Assembly: GCA_002309015.1 (NCBI GenBank) | Contig: DBWM01000040.1 | Coordinates: 1 to 35,336, forward strand | Length of the DNA: 35,336 nt | Direction of reading: 5' to 3' | From: Myxococcales bacterium UBA1238 | Lineage (GTDB): Bacteria > Myxococcota_A > Bradymonadia > UBA7976 > UBA1532 | Shown here: piece by piece, positions 24,501 to 33,059 of the stretch | Position numbering within the stretch: position 1 is the stretch's first letter | Layout: the number at the start of each line of letters is the position of its first letter | Notes under the pieces: model-generated | The model's input: only the letters and a program-made list of their open reading frames with translations | What the model was told of the DNA's origin: nothing | Database searches by the model: none | Program-made: the position numbers and the translations under genes

Positions 24501-27500
24501 TTAGGACTGAAGAAGTTTTAATCGCTGATCGATCTCGTTGAAGGGGTCATCGAGGTCGGGTTTGGCCTGCTGCAGGGCTTGTATCGCCGAAGCCTTGTTC
24601 CCCATCTGCTCGTATGCGGTCGCCATCTCCGTGAGGATGCGCGCGCGCTTCGATTTGTCGGTGGTCTCCTTGATGGAGAGCTCAAAGCGATCGAGTGCCT
24701 GATCGAGATCACCCCGGTCCATATAGCAGAGCGCCTGAAGGTGAAGGACCTCATCCCGCAGGTTCGGACTGTTTTCGAGGACTTCGAGCTGGGTCAATGC
24801 CTTCTTGATTTGACCCATTTCACGATAGGCGACGGCCAAATCCAGGGCGGCCTGCTCGTCTTCCACATTGAAACCGGCCGCTGAACTGGAGACCGCTGCC
24901 TCGCTGACGGGCATGGGCAGGGCCGATGTCGGGAGGTTCGAGGCGTTGGTCTGCAATTGATCGAACATGGCATCGACGGCATTGCCATCCACACCATTTT
25001 CGCCCAGGAGTTCACTCCCGAAGCCTTCTTCGGAGAACGCGTTGCTGTCGACAAACACCCCGGGGGATGACTGCCCGTTGACGGTTTGCGTAAGGGTATT
25101 GTCCGCCGGTACAGGGTCGACTGCAGGTTCGGAAGCGTTCATCCCCTCGATGAGGTCGCGCCGTTTGAGCAGTTCGGGGTCGTTGGGGTACTCGGCCCAC
25201 AGGGCATTGAAGGTTTCGCGCGCGGTCTGATGGATGCCGAGCTGGGTGTAAAAATCGAGTTCGCTCAGCTTATCCTGGGGGATGTAAGACGGAGGCTCTA
25301 TTTCTTCAGCCAGATCATCGGGGAGTAATTGGTCTTCGATGTTGTTTAAGACCACACCCTCCACCGATGCATCCTCGTCCTCAAGCAATTCATCGCCATC
25401 CAACTCGATGAGATCGCTCTCGGATTCTTCGATCTGATCCTTATCACTGGGGAGGGGACCCGTTGGCACTGCAGGAGGTCGGAGCAACCCGGGGGTAGGT
25501 TGCTTCGGCAAATGCAGCACCGATGGCGCATCCTGCGTCATATGAATCGGAGGTGGCGTGCTTTGACGGTGTACCTGCGAATCCTGAGCCACCAGCAACG
25601 GGTTTGGACGCAACTTGATGCGTGCTAAGGTCTGTCCACCGGTTGGTGTGGGGGGCGGCGTGCGGTCAAAGGCATTGACCCGCATCGTATTGGACTGCAT
25701 CCCCTCGATGAGATCGCGCGAAGGCTTGATGGAATAGGTGCTTCCCCCCTGGGGCCGATTGGGAGAGGGGCTTTGATTGGGCGACAAACTCCCGGTACGC
25801 ATCGCCACCATGGGTGGAGACACATGATCTGCCGCCGGTGTAGGTTCTGCCGGCAACTTTGAACTGAGATCGGCCGGGGTGACCGTAGGCGCGTGAGAAG
25901 CGTCTGGCGTGATCGCCTGGGGGATGATCGAATGCGGCGCCTGTGAAAGGGGGTCGAAACTCGCGAATGCGTCCGCATCGCGATCGTACATGGACGACGG
26001 TGCGATGGAATTGGGGCCCATACTGGGTTCAAAATCCATCACTTCCGGGAGGTCATCGTCTTCCACATTTTGCGTATACGGCGTATTCGTGAATCTTGGA
26101 GGCCGCTCAGCCTGAGGCGGAAGGCTTACCTGGGGGAATTCACCCGTTACAATGGGCATTTCGGGCAGAGGCCCCGATGCCTGCTCGTCGAGCGTTCCGA
26201 ATGAAGAGTTCGGCCCCGGTTGGGTACGATGATGCGCTTGTGCGTAGCCCTGATACCCGGCGGGTGATGGTCCCGTTGGCTTTTGTAAAGAAGCTTGTGC
26301 CCCTGTGGTGTGGTCAAGATCCGCATTTTGATCTGGGCCTACACCCGAATTGCTCGCTGAAGAAAGCTCCGCTTTCGAGTTTGTACCGGGGGTATTGCCT
26401 GTTGCAAGAGCTGCAGCTTGTGCTGTACCCGCGGTAGCGGTCGGTGTTTTTTGGTCATCCAGCAGATGTTCCGCAGGTCGATCGAGCGGAATCTCTGCGA
26501 GCGCTGCATCATTGGGGTCAAAACTGCTTAAAGCAGCGAAGAGATCTTCGTTTGCATCGGGGAATCTGGGGGTGGACGCGGATTGTGGATTCTTCGTCCA
26601 CCGGGTCTGAACCGATTGCGGATTTTCTAAGAGCTCTGACTCGTCGATAATGGGATGACTGAAACTGCCGGGATCCGGTATGTCGGGGGGAAAGTCGTAA
26701 TTGCTGCTCTTGCTCTCGTCATTTAATAGGGTGTTGAGATCTTCTTCACTGGCCTGAAGGCCGCTATCCCCCAGGTTGCGGTTTAAATCTTCCGGTCGGA
26801 ATGTGCTCATCCCGTAGGAAGTTTGCAAAATGGGCTGCAAATTTTCTGTACTACCCGGGACGTGCTCTATCGATTTGAATTCGTCTTCAGGTTCCAGATC
26901 CAGGGACTCGACCTCAGGCTCATCGTCGATCCCAAATGAAAAGTCGTCCTCACCCAGCCCCATATCCTCGTATTGCTGTGCATCCCCCTGGGATGGATCC
27001 TGATCCTCTGTGTTTGAAGAGGATGTACCGGGGGTTACGCTCGAAGGCTGCGGTGCAAGCAGGTCTCCATCGTAGAAGTCGCTGACGGTAAAAGCTTTGG
27101 GCTGCTCACTCTGCCGGGGTTGAGGGTGATACAACGCGCCGATCGACACATGTTCCGCCAGGAGATCCTCGAAATCATTGTCGTCAGCGGCTGGACCTAC
27201 GTGGTCGAGGTCGACTGCAAACCCGTCAACGACTTCTCCCCCCTCGGACTCATAGGTGTTCAGCTTTTCGATCGAGCTGCTCTCGCCGGGATGAGGATTG
27301 CTTTCACGCAGCTGACGGCGGAGTTCCCCCTGGAGCTGAATCGCATCCGCATGTTCCGGGTTTTGCTTCAGGAGTTGATCGAGCGTTACAAGAGCGGCGC
27401 GCGGATTGTTCGGGGCGTCGAGTTCCGCCAAATGATACATTGCGGACTCAGCCTGGGTGATGTGGTTGAACTGCAACCCTAAATCGCGCTCTTTCTCGAG

Positions 27501-28580
27501 GCCGGCACGGTGATACGGCTCCTGTTTGAGGAGCAATCCCAGGCGTTCAAAGGCGAGATCGACGAGTTCATACTTTAAGCAAATGTCGACATCTTTTAAT
27601 AAAAACTCGGGATCGAGGGCCTGGGCGTAGGTGATGCTGTCGTGCGATGCGCCGACCGAGCCTGACACCCCGGGTAACTTGGCGCTTTGGGTGATCTGCT
27701 TGCGCGCATCCTTGTCGTGAGGGTCGAGATCGAGAATGCGGCGATAGGCTTCCTGCCGGCCGAGCTCGTTGTTGTGCTTCTGGCATTGCGCCGCCATCTC
27801 GCGATAAGCGGCGATCGCCTTTTGGGGCTGATCGAGCGCCGCGAAAATTTCGGCCAGAAGCTGCAAAGTTTCGATGTTCTGCGGGTCGTGATTGAAGACG
27901 TTCTGAAGTCGGGCGAGGGCATGTTTGGGGTCGCGCTTTTGCTTCAGCAACACCGACGCTAGCTGACGGCTGACTTCCCACGCATCCGGCACCAGATACA
28001 GCAACCGTTCGGCGACCTGGATGTACGGATCGAACTGCTGCTCGTGATACATCTGGTCGAGCACCACGAGATATTCTTCGTGCGCTTTATCCTTTTGACC
28101 GCTCTGGGCGTAAGACTCGGCCAGGCGGATGTGACCGTCGGCGGCATTGGGCTCAAGCTCGACGATCTTGCGCAATTCTTCCTGGGCGGCTTCAAAATTT
28201 TGCTCGTGCTCGTAATAGGCGGCCAGCAGCTGATATTGCTCGATGGCTTCGGGAATGCTGCCCAGCTGCTGGTTCAGCTCCGCCAGCGCGCGGTGCGAAT
28301 TGAGGTACCCTGGTTCTAAATTTAAAATCTGCTTGTGAACGGCGACCGCTTTAAGGGCGAACCCCTTCTGGCTGTAGATATGGGCGACCTTTTCATAGCA
28401 TTGGATCGCTTCACTGATTGCCCCCTGCCTGGCGTATAACGTCGCGATTTTATTCCAGATTGCTTCAGCTTCCGGATCATCGTCGGCAATCGACAAATAT
28501 TCCTTGATCGCTTTATCCAGCTGCCCTTTTTGTGTGTACCGCTGAGCAGCCTCGATAACCTTGCTTCTATTCAGGGCCAT
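24501..28580 (-). CDS. very large tetratricopeptide repeat protein
   Basis: This 1359-residue protein lacks a signal peptide or membrane span. The N-terminal 420 residues are TPR helices, with clear repeats such as AEAIWNKIATLYARQGAISE, HRALAELNQQLGSIPEAIEQ and LQLLAEIFAALDQPQKAIAA. Residues about 430-1080 are low-complexity Pro, Ser, Asp and Glu, probably disordered, with acidic patches (for example SDLIELDGDELLEDEDAS near 1090). A second TPR block occupies about 1110-1359, including ALDLAVAYREMGQIKKALTQ and RARILTEMATAYEQMGNKAS. Such dumbbell proteins are common in myxobacteria-like genomes and act as scaffolds; no partner can be named. The start MALNRSKVIEAAQRYTQKGQ agrees with the first TPR. 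No catalytic domain is seen. Confidence 0.88.
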   Translation of the reverse strand: MALNRSKVIEAAQRYTQKGQLDKAIKEYLSIADDDPEAEAIWNKIATLYARQGAISEAIQCYEKVAHIYSQKGFALKAVAVHKQILNLEPGYLNSHRALAELNQQLGSIPEAIEQYQLLAAYYEHEQNFEAAQEELRKIVELEPNAADGHIRLAESYAQSGQKDKAHEEYLVVLDQMYHEQQFDPYIQVAERLLYLVPDAWEVSRQLASVLLKQKRDPKHALARLQNVFNHDPQNIETLQLLAEIFAALDQPQKAIAAYREMAAQCQKHNNELGRQEAYRRILDLDPHDKDARKQITQSAKLPGVSGSVGASHDSITYAQALDPEFLLKDVDICLKYELVDLAFERLGLLLKQEPYHRAGLEKERDLGLQFNHITQAESAMYHLAELDAPNNPRAALVTLDQLLKQNPEHADAIQLQGELRRQLRESNPHPGESSSIEKLNTYESEGGEVVDGFAVDLDHVGPAADDNDFEDLLAEHVSIGALYHPQPRQSEQPKAFTVSDFYDGDLLAPQPSSVTPGTSSSNTEDQDPSQGDAQQYEDMGLGEDDFSFGIDDEPEVESLDLEPEDEFKSIEHVPGSTENLQPILQTSYGMSTFRPEDLNRNLGDSGLQASEEDLNTLLNDESKSSNYDFPPDIPDPGSFSHPIIDESELLENPQSVQTRWTKNPQSASTPRFPDANEDLFAALSSFDPNDAALAEIPLDRPAEHLLDDQKTPTATAGTAQAAALATGNTPGTNSKAELSSASNSGVGPDQNADLDHTTGAQASLQKPTGPSPAGYQGYAQAHHRTQPGPNSSFGTLDEQASGPLPEMPIVTGEFPQVSLPPQAERPPRFTNTPYTQNVEDDDLPEVMDFEPSMGPNSIAPSSMYDRDADAFASFDPLSQAPHSIIPQAITPDASHAPTVTPADLSSKLPAEPTPAADHVSPPMVAMRTGSLSPNQSPSPNRPQGGSTYSIKPSRDLIEGMQSNTMRVNAFDRTPPPTPTGGQTLARIKLRPNPLLVAQDSQVHRQSTPPPIHMTQDAPSVLHLPKQPTPGLLRPPAVPTGPLPSDKDQIEESESDLIELDGDELLEDEDASVEGVVLNNIEDQLLPDDLAEEIEPPSYIPQDKLSELDFYTQLGIHQTARETFNALWAEYPNDPELLKRRDLIEGMNASEPAVDPVPADNTLTQTVNGQSSPGVFVDSNAFSEEGFGSELLGENGVDGNAVDAMFDQLQTNASNLPTSALPMPVSEAAVSSSAAGFNVEDEQAALDLAVAYREMGQIKKALTQLEVLENSPNLRDEVLHLQALCYMDRGDLDQALDRFELSIKETTDKSKRARILTEMATAYEQMGNKASAIQALQQAKPDLDDPFNEIDQRLKLLQS

Positions 28581-28598
28581 CCCGGCGTCCTTATATGC

Positions 28599-28643
28599 GA
28601 GCCCTCGACGATAATATATTCCTTCCTAAAACGTCGAGGGCTC
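28599..28643. repeat. perfect 12-bp inverted repeat between the TIR-like and TPR genes
   Basis: GAGCCCTCGACG (28599-28610) and CGTCGAGGGCTC (28632-28643) are exact complements around a 21-base AT-rich spacer containing AATATATT. The element lies 16 bases after the stop of the TIR-like gene and 18 bases before the TPR start. It could form a stable RNA stem that ends or separates messages, but no T-tract follows on either strand. An operator around the AT-rich centre is the alternative. Confidence 0.7.
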
Positions 28644-28659
28644 TGCGGTCAAGAAATGC

Positions 28660-29259
28660 TTATTCGCTGACCAGATTCACTTTACCTTCAAAGGTTTGCG
28701 CGGGGGCGTTTGTGCCCTTCCAGCCCAGGGTGAGGTCGGTGTTGTCATCCATTTGGGCGGGGCGCTCCAGACCGGCGGGCTTGACCTTGGTGCTGGCCTC
28801 GAACGCTTCGTGAATCCATTGCGCCATCAGCTTGGGATCCTCGGTCCAGGGGCGAAGGACGGCGTATTCGGCGAGGATGTTGTCGAAGAAGCGCTGGGGG
28901 ATGTTGTGCGACCAAAAACGCGAGTCGCGGGGCGTAGTTGCGCGCAAATGCTCTTCGCCGTGCGTGGCGCGGTGGCTCAGCCCCGGGTAGTCGTAGCAAG
29001 GCAGCAAAATGCCCATGAGGCCGCGGGGTACGGGGGTCAGGGACTTGAGAATCTGGCGATCGATGAGCGCGCTGCGCCAGGTTTGCTCGCCGATCAAAAC
29101 GACGGTGACCTGAGCGCCGCTCAAATCCAAAGGATCGCTGTCCTCGTATTCAGGCAGAAAACCGGCGACGATATCGCCAAAACGGTTTTTGAATTCGGAC
29201 AGATAGCGGGCATCGTCTTCGTCACCGGTGCAGCAAGTAAAAACGGTATATCGTTCCAT
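28660..29259 (-). CDS. TIR-like (ThsB / DUF1863-type) protein
   Basis: This 199-residue soluble protein resembles the MTH538-type TIR-like domain found in the Thoeris protein ThsB. The core strand and helix AQVTVVLIGEQTWRSALIDR-QI and the following GLMGILLPCYDYPG strand match that family. The C-terminal helix reads IPQRFFDNILAEYAVLRPW and ends WIHEAFEAS, also as in the family. The position usually held by Glu in the (W/Y)-E-I motif is Gln69 here, so NAD-cleaving or signalling activity may be altered. No ThsA-type NADase or other defence gene is adjacent. The start is the second of two Met codons (29259), five bases after GAGG; the first is too close. It is divergent from a repeat-rich lipoprotein. 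It could be an orphan defence component or a housekeeping signalling protein. Confidence 0.7.
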   Translation of the reverse strand: MERYTVFTCCTGDEDDARYLSEFKNRFGDIVAGFLPEYEDSDPLDLSGAQVTVVLIGEQTWRSALIDRQILKSLTPVPRGLMGILLPCYDYPGLSHRATHGEEHLRATTPRDSRFWSHNIPQRFFDNILAEYAVLRPWTEDPKLMAQWIHEAFEASTKVKPAGLERPAQMDDNTDLTLGWKGTNAPAQTFEGKVNLVSE

Positions 29260-29483
29260 CATTTCCTCGTTGCCTCATGGGGCCTGAAAAAGGGGCAGAT
29301 TGTGCCACAACTTGGGGTTCAGTGCTCTGAAATCCACGCAACCTTTTTATGTATTAAAATTCAATTGGTTATACAGAACGCGTGGATTTGTAAACAAAAA
29401 ACTGCGCAACTTCTCTTGCGCCCCGTCTTCTTTTTCCGGATCTTGCCTGCGTTTGAAAGGGCTTGCAACAAGGAATGATGATC
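29260..29483. promoter_or_regulatory. divergent control region of TIR-like gene and lipoprotein gene
   Basis: This 224-bp region separates two divergent genes. Its centre is an AT-rich block flanked by a perfect 10-bp inverted repeat: AAATCCACGC at 29330-29339 and GCGTGGATTT at 29380-29389, with a 40-base spacer. The spacer holds TATACA (29370-29375), a possible -10 for the plus-strand lipoprotein, though no good -35 is visible at 16-18 bp. The arrangement fits a regulator that binds both arms and loops or covers the promoter. Confidence 0.5.
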
Positions 29484-31244
29484 ATGCGCACGGCTTCACT
29501 CTTCATTTTGGCGGCCTGTCTGGCGGCCTGCGACGATGACGATTCTCCTTCCTCTCTCGATGCAGCGACAGCGGAAGACTCCACGACTCAAACGGATGCG
29601 GAAGTAGACGCGGCGGATGCAGAGCGCGACGCAGCGGATGCGGAAGTAGACGCGGCGGATGCGGAAGTAGACGCGGCGGATGCAGAGCGCGACGCAGCGG
29701 ATGCGGAAATCGATGCGGCGGATGCGGAAATTGATGCAGAAATCGATGCGGAAATTGATGCGGCGGATGCAGAAATCGATGCGGAAATTGATGCAGAAAT
29801 CGATGCGGAAATTGATGCGGAAATCGATTCGGAAATCGATGCGGAAATTGATTCGGAAATCGATGCGGAAGTCGATGCAGCGGATGCAGAAATCGTCGAC
29901 TGCGATCCGGTTGAAGGCAATCTGCTGGAAAACGGTGGCTTTGAAGATTGGTCCGACGGATTGCCCATCGCTTCATATGGCAGCAAGAGCGATGTGGGTG
30001 AAGCGCATGTCGTTCAGCATACGCCGGGCTATTGCGGCCGTTACGCCGTTGAGCTGCAAAATGAAGGCAGCAGCCATAAACGGTTTACAACTTCTGATTT
30101 GTATTTAAAATCAGGGCATTACACGCTTAAGTATTACGCAAAAGGGCAGGGCCAAATCCGTAGCGGACGCTTCAGCGACTCGGACAATAACAACTACCGT
30201 TATTCGTCCTACACCGATGTCCACAGCGAAGATTGGCAGGAAATCACCCATACGTTCAACATCGCCAGAGATGGGATCGTTCAGGTGGTGTTTTCGTTCC
30301 ATTCCACCGACGGCCTGTTCATCGACGAGGTCTCTTTGGTGCGCCAGCCCGAAGCCTGCGACGAGATTACGTGTAATGAGTGGGAGTCCTGCAACAACAA
30401 TACGACGCCGAACTGCAAGCTCCTCGCTGGCCGATGCAATACCGGAGACGATTGTAATGAATGGGAAGACTGCGACGAAACGCAACACAGCTGCGTTCAC
30501 AAAGCCGATCGCTGCAGCTCTCACTGCGATTGCGGGGAATCGGGCAAAAAATGCGATTTCGATTCGCACAGCTGCGTTTCGGGCGATGCCTGCGATGGCG
30601 TCAGCTGCGAAGCCTGGCAGAGTTGCGATTCCGTTTGCGGGGTCTGCAGGCTGGCTGAAGATCGATGCCACAAGACTTCGGATTGCAAGGGCGAGCTGCC
30701 CGCCTGCGATACGTCGGTCTACCGATGCGTCGAGGCGACAAACGAAGTCAACGTGATCCCCAACGGCGGCTTTGAAAACTGGGATATGTATCAATTCGAT
30801 TATTACGGCGAGCACCTGATGCTGGACGATTGGTATGGCTCCGAGTTTTACAATGGCGACAGTGTTGATACGCGATTTGCAAGCGAAATCGATCCCAGCC
30901 TGGTGATTCAGTCAACTGAGGCGCGCAGCGGCAACTCCGCTTTGAGGATCGCGCAGCACAAGCGGCCCGCCGATCGCCTGACCAGTGAAGGCTTTGAAAT
31001 CCCCAATGGCAGCTACAGCTGCGCGTATTACGTGCGCGGTAAGGGCAGCATGCGCCTGCATAAATACAGCTCGGCGGGCGAGGAACCCTGGATGCCCTGG
31101 GTCGACTACGACACGAACGAATGGCAGCGCGTCGAGTTCGATATTCGCAGCAATGTCAAGAACATGCGCATCATCATCTACGCCAACAGCCCCGAAGACG
31201 GTTACATCGAAATCGACGATATGGTCTGCACCAAAAATCAGTGA
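29484..31244 (+). CDS. lipoprotein with Asp-Ala-Glu repeat, Cys-rich linker and two carbohydrate-binding-like modules
   Basis: This 586-residue protein starts with a lipoprotein signal (MRTASLFILAACLAAC, lipobox Cys16) followed by four Asp. Residues about 37-137 are a repeat of DAADAE(V/R/I) turning into DAEI units. A beta-sandwich module (about 143-290), beginning NLLENGGFEDWSDG, resembles family 4/9-type carbohydrate-binding modules. A Cys-rich stretch (290-420) has at least 20 cysteines in EGF-like CxxxxC spacing. A second similar module (about 425-586) begins NVIPNGGFENWDMY. No catalytic domain is seen. Surface display and binding to polysaccharide or another surface is inferred. The ATG at 29484 lies nine bases after AAGGA; earlier in-frame Met codons sit too close to it. 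The ABC exporter genes follow on the same strand 41 bp on. Confidence 0.85.
   Translation: MRTASLFILAACLAACDDDDSPSSLDAATAEDSTTQTDAEVDAADAERDAADAEVDAADAEVDAADAERDAADAEIDAADAEIDAEIDAEIDAADAEIDAEIDAEIDAEIDAEIDSEIDAEIDSEIDAEVDAADAEIVDCDPVEGNLLENGGFEDWSDGLPIASYGSKSDVGEAHVVQHTPGYCGRYAVELQNEGSSHKRFTTSDLYLKSGHYTLKYYAKGQGQIRSGRFSDSDNNNYRYSSYTDVHSEDWQEITHTFNIARDGIVQVVFSFHSTDGLFIDEVSLVRQPEACDEITCNEWESCNNNTTPNCKLLAGRCNTGDDCNEWEDCDETQHSCVHKADRCSSHCDCGESGKKCDFDSHSCVSGDACDGVSCEAWQSCDSVCGVCRLAEDRCHKTSDCKGELPACDTSVYRCVEATNEVNVIPNGGFENWDMYQFDYYGEHLMLDDWYGSEFYNGDSVDTRFASEIDPSLVIQSTEARSGNSALRIAQHKRPADRLTSEGFEIPNGSYSCAYYVRGKGSMRLHKYSSAGEEPWMPWVDYDTNEWQRVEFDIRSNVKNMRIIIYANSPEDGYIEIDDMVCTKNQ
29594..29894 (+). repeat. 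in-frame tandem repeat encoding Asp-Ala-Glu units
   Basis: About 300 bp consist of imperfect tandem copies. The first half has a 21-bp period (DAADAEV or DAADAER) and the second a 12-bp period (gatgcggaaatc and variants with ATT, GTC or TCG). The number of bases in all units is a multiple of three, so copy changes keep the frame. Long open frames on other strands here are by-products of the repeat. Confidence 0.9.
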
Positions 31245-31285
31245 GCGGGGTTGCGGTTTTCAAGGCGTGATGTGCTGAGGATAAA

Positions 31286-32272
31286 ATGACGACAGCGGCG
31301 CTTTCGATCGATCATCTTTGCAAAACGTTTGACGTCGGTTTTTTGGGGGCTTTGCCGGGTGCAGGTCGCCTGGCGGCCCGCCTTCAGATTCGCGGGATTG
31401 CGCAGCGGGTAGATGCGGTCAAAGGTCTCTCTTTTGATGTGCAACCTGGCGAAATCTTTGGCTTTTTGGGGCCTAATGGTGCGGGCAAGACGACCACCAT
31501 CAAGATGCTGATGGGGTTGATCCGGCCTTCCTCGGGCAGCGGTTTTTTGCTGGGAGAGCCTTTGGGCAGCCGCCATGCGCGCGCTCGCCTGGGCTTTTTG
31601 CCGGAGCATCCTTATTTTTACGAATATCTGAAGCCCGTGGAATTCCTCGATTTTTATGCGCGCCTGTTTTCGATGACGGCGGGCGAGCGAAAGAAGCGCT
31701 GCATGGCGCTGATCGATCGCGTGGGGCTGTCTCACGCGCTCAACCGGCCGCTGCGCAAGTTTTCAAAGGGGATGATCCAGCGCATCGGCGTCGCCCAGGC
31801 GCTCATCAACGATCCGGATTTGGTGGTCCTCGATGAGCCGATGTCGGGCCTCGATCCGATGGGAAGAAAAGATGTTAGGGATATTATTCTTGATCTAAAA
31901 GCTCGCGGAAAGACAGTGTTTTTCTCGAGCCATATTTTGCAGGATGTCGAGATGATCTGCGATCGCGTGGCGATCGTGATTCAGGGACAGCTGCGCAGCC
32001 TTGGGCCGCTGACGGATTTGCTGAAAGGCCCGCTCGACAAGATCGAGGTGACGGTCTCGTCGCTGAGCCCGGAGGGGATCGAAGCGTTGCAAAAGGATGC
32101 GGCGGGGCATCACCTGCTGGCGGGCGGCGTGAGTTTTATGGTGGGCGAGGCTTCAAAGCTCGACGCCTTCATCGATCGCGTGCATCAGCTGGGGGGCCAT
32201 ATTCAAAGCGTGACGCCGCAACATCGCTCGCTGGAAGATCTTTTTGTTGAAGAAGCTCGGAGGAATGCTTGA
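31286..32272 (+). CDS. ABC transporter ATP-binding protein
   Basis: This 328-residue nucleotide-binding subunit shows Walker A GPNGAGKTTT, signature FSKGMIQR (in place of LSGGQ), Walker B LVVLDEP followed by MSGLDPMGR, and the H-loop SSHIL. The C-terminal 90 residues are the accessory region seen in ABC-2 exporters of the NatA/CcmA type. An insertion of about 25 residues (GALPGAGRLAARLQI and on) sits early between the first two strands. The start has GAGG five bases upstream. The stop lies one base before the permease start. With the permease it should form an exporter for an unknown substrate. Confidence 0.95.
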   Translation: MTTAALSIDHLCKTFDVGFLGALPGAGRLAARLQIRGIAQRVDAVKGLSFDVQPGEIFGFLGPNGAGKTTTIKMLMGLIRPSSGSGFLLGEPLGSRHARARLGFLPEHPYFYEYLKPVEFLDFYARLFSMTAGERKKRCMALIDRVGLSHALNRPLRKFSKGMIQRIGVAQALINDPDLVVLDEPMSGLDPMGRKDVRDIILDLKARGKTVFFSSHILQDVEMICDRVAIVIQGQLRSLGPLTDLLKGPLDKIEVTVSSLSPEGIEALQKDAAGHHLLAGGVSFMVGEASKLDAFIDRVHQLGGHIQSVTPQHRSLEDLFVEEARRNA

Positions 32273-32273
32273 C

Positions 32274-33059
32274 ATGGGCAAACTCTACGCCATCGCGTTG
32301 AACACTTGCCGCGAAGCCATCCGCAACCGCGTGTTTGCGAGTCTGATTCTCTTTGCTATCGCGCTGCTGCTTTTGACGCTGGCGGTCAGCTCGGCCTCCC
32401 TTCACGAAGAAATCCGCCTGATGAAGGATGTGGGCCTCTTTTTGATTTCGGTGTTTTCTGTTCTCATCGCTGTGTTTATCGGCACAAGCCTGGTCTACAA
32501 AGAGATCGAGCGAAAGACGATTTACACGATCGCGCCCAAACCCGTGTTCCGGTTTCAAATCCTCCTCGGCAAGTATTTGGGGCTGGCGATCACGATGGCG
32601 TTTCAGATTGCGCTCATGGGCGGCGTGCTGGGGCTCAATTTTGTGATGCTCGATGCGCCTTTTGGCCTTTCGATGGTGCAGGCGCTCTGGCTCATTTATG
32701 TGGAAGTGCTCATCGTGATCGCGGTGGCGATGGTGTTTTCGAGCTTCTCAACGCCGTTTTTGTCGGGTTTGCTGACGGTGGGCGTGTTCGTGGTGGGCCG
32801 CTTTGTGGACGAGCTTTTAACCCTGCGCCTGACCAAACCTGAGGAATCAACGCCGTTTACGAATGGCGTGGAGACCGCAGTGCGCGCGATCGCCCGCGTG
32901 CTGCCCGATCTGTCGCTGTTCGATGTCACGCCGCAAGTCGTGTATGCCCAACCGATTTCATGGTCTTTCGTAGGCTATTCCACGGGATACGGTTTCTGCT
33001 TCAGTGCGGTCTTGCTGGTGATCGCCTCCTTCCTGTTCAGCCGCAGGGATTTTGTGTGA
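32274..33059 (+). CDS. ABC-2 type permease
   Basis: This 261-residue membrane protein has about six predicted spans, for example VFASLILFAIALLLLTLAV, GLFLISVFSVLIAVFIGTSL and a last one near VLLVIASFLFS. The loop LVYKEIERKTIYTIAPKPV contains an amphipathic coupling helix like that of NosY-type and other ABC-2 permeases. The chosen ATG at 32274 has GGAGG ten bases upstream; the ATG at 32265 is only one base from it. It overlaps the next gene by one base (TGATG). Confidence 0.92.
   Translation: MGKLYAIALNTCREAIRNRVFASLILFAIALLLLTLAVSSASLHEEIRLMKDVGLFLISVFSVLIAVFIGTSLVYKEIERKTIYTIAPKPVFRFQILLGKYLGLAITMAFQIALMGGVLGLNFVMLDAPFGLSMVQALWLIYVEVLIVIAVAMVFSSFSTPFLSGLLTVGVFVVGRFVDELLTLRLTKPEESTPFTNGVETAVRAIARVLPDLSLFDVTPQVVYAQPISWSFVGYSTGYGFCFSAVLLVIASFLFSRRDFV

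Noticed and set aside
29503..29986. Long open frames on the minus strand (157 and 132 residues) opposite the lipoprotein repeat
   Set aside because: They are created by the 12/21-bp repeat lacking stops in all frames; products are His/Pro/Phe or Ser/Ala periodic and have no ribosome site.
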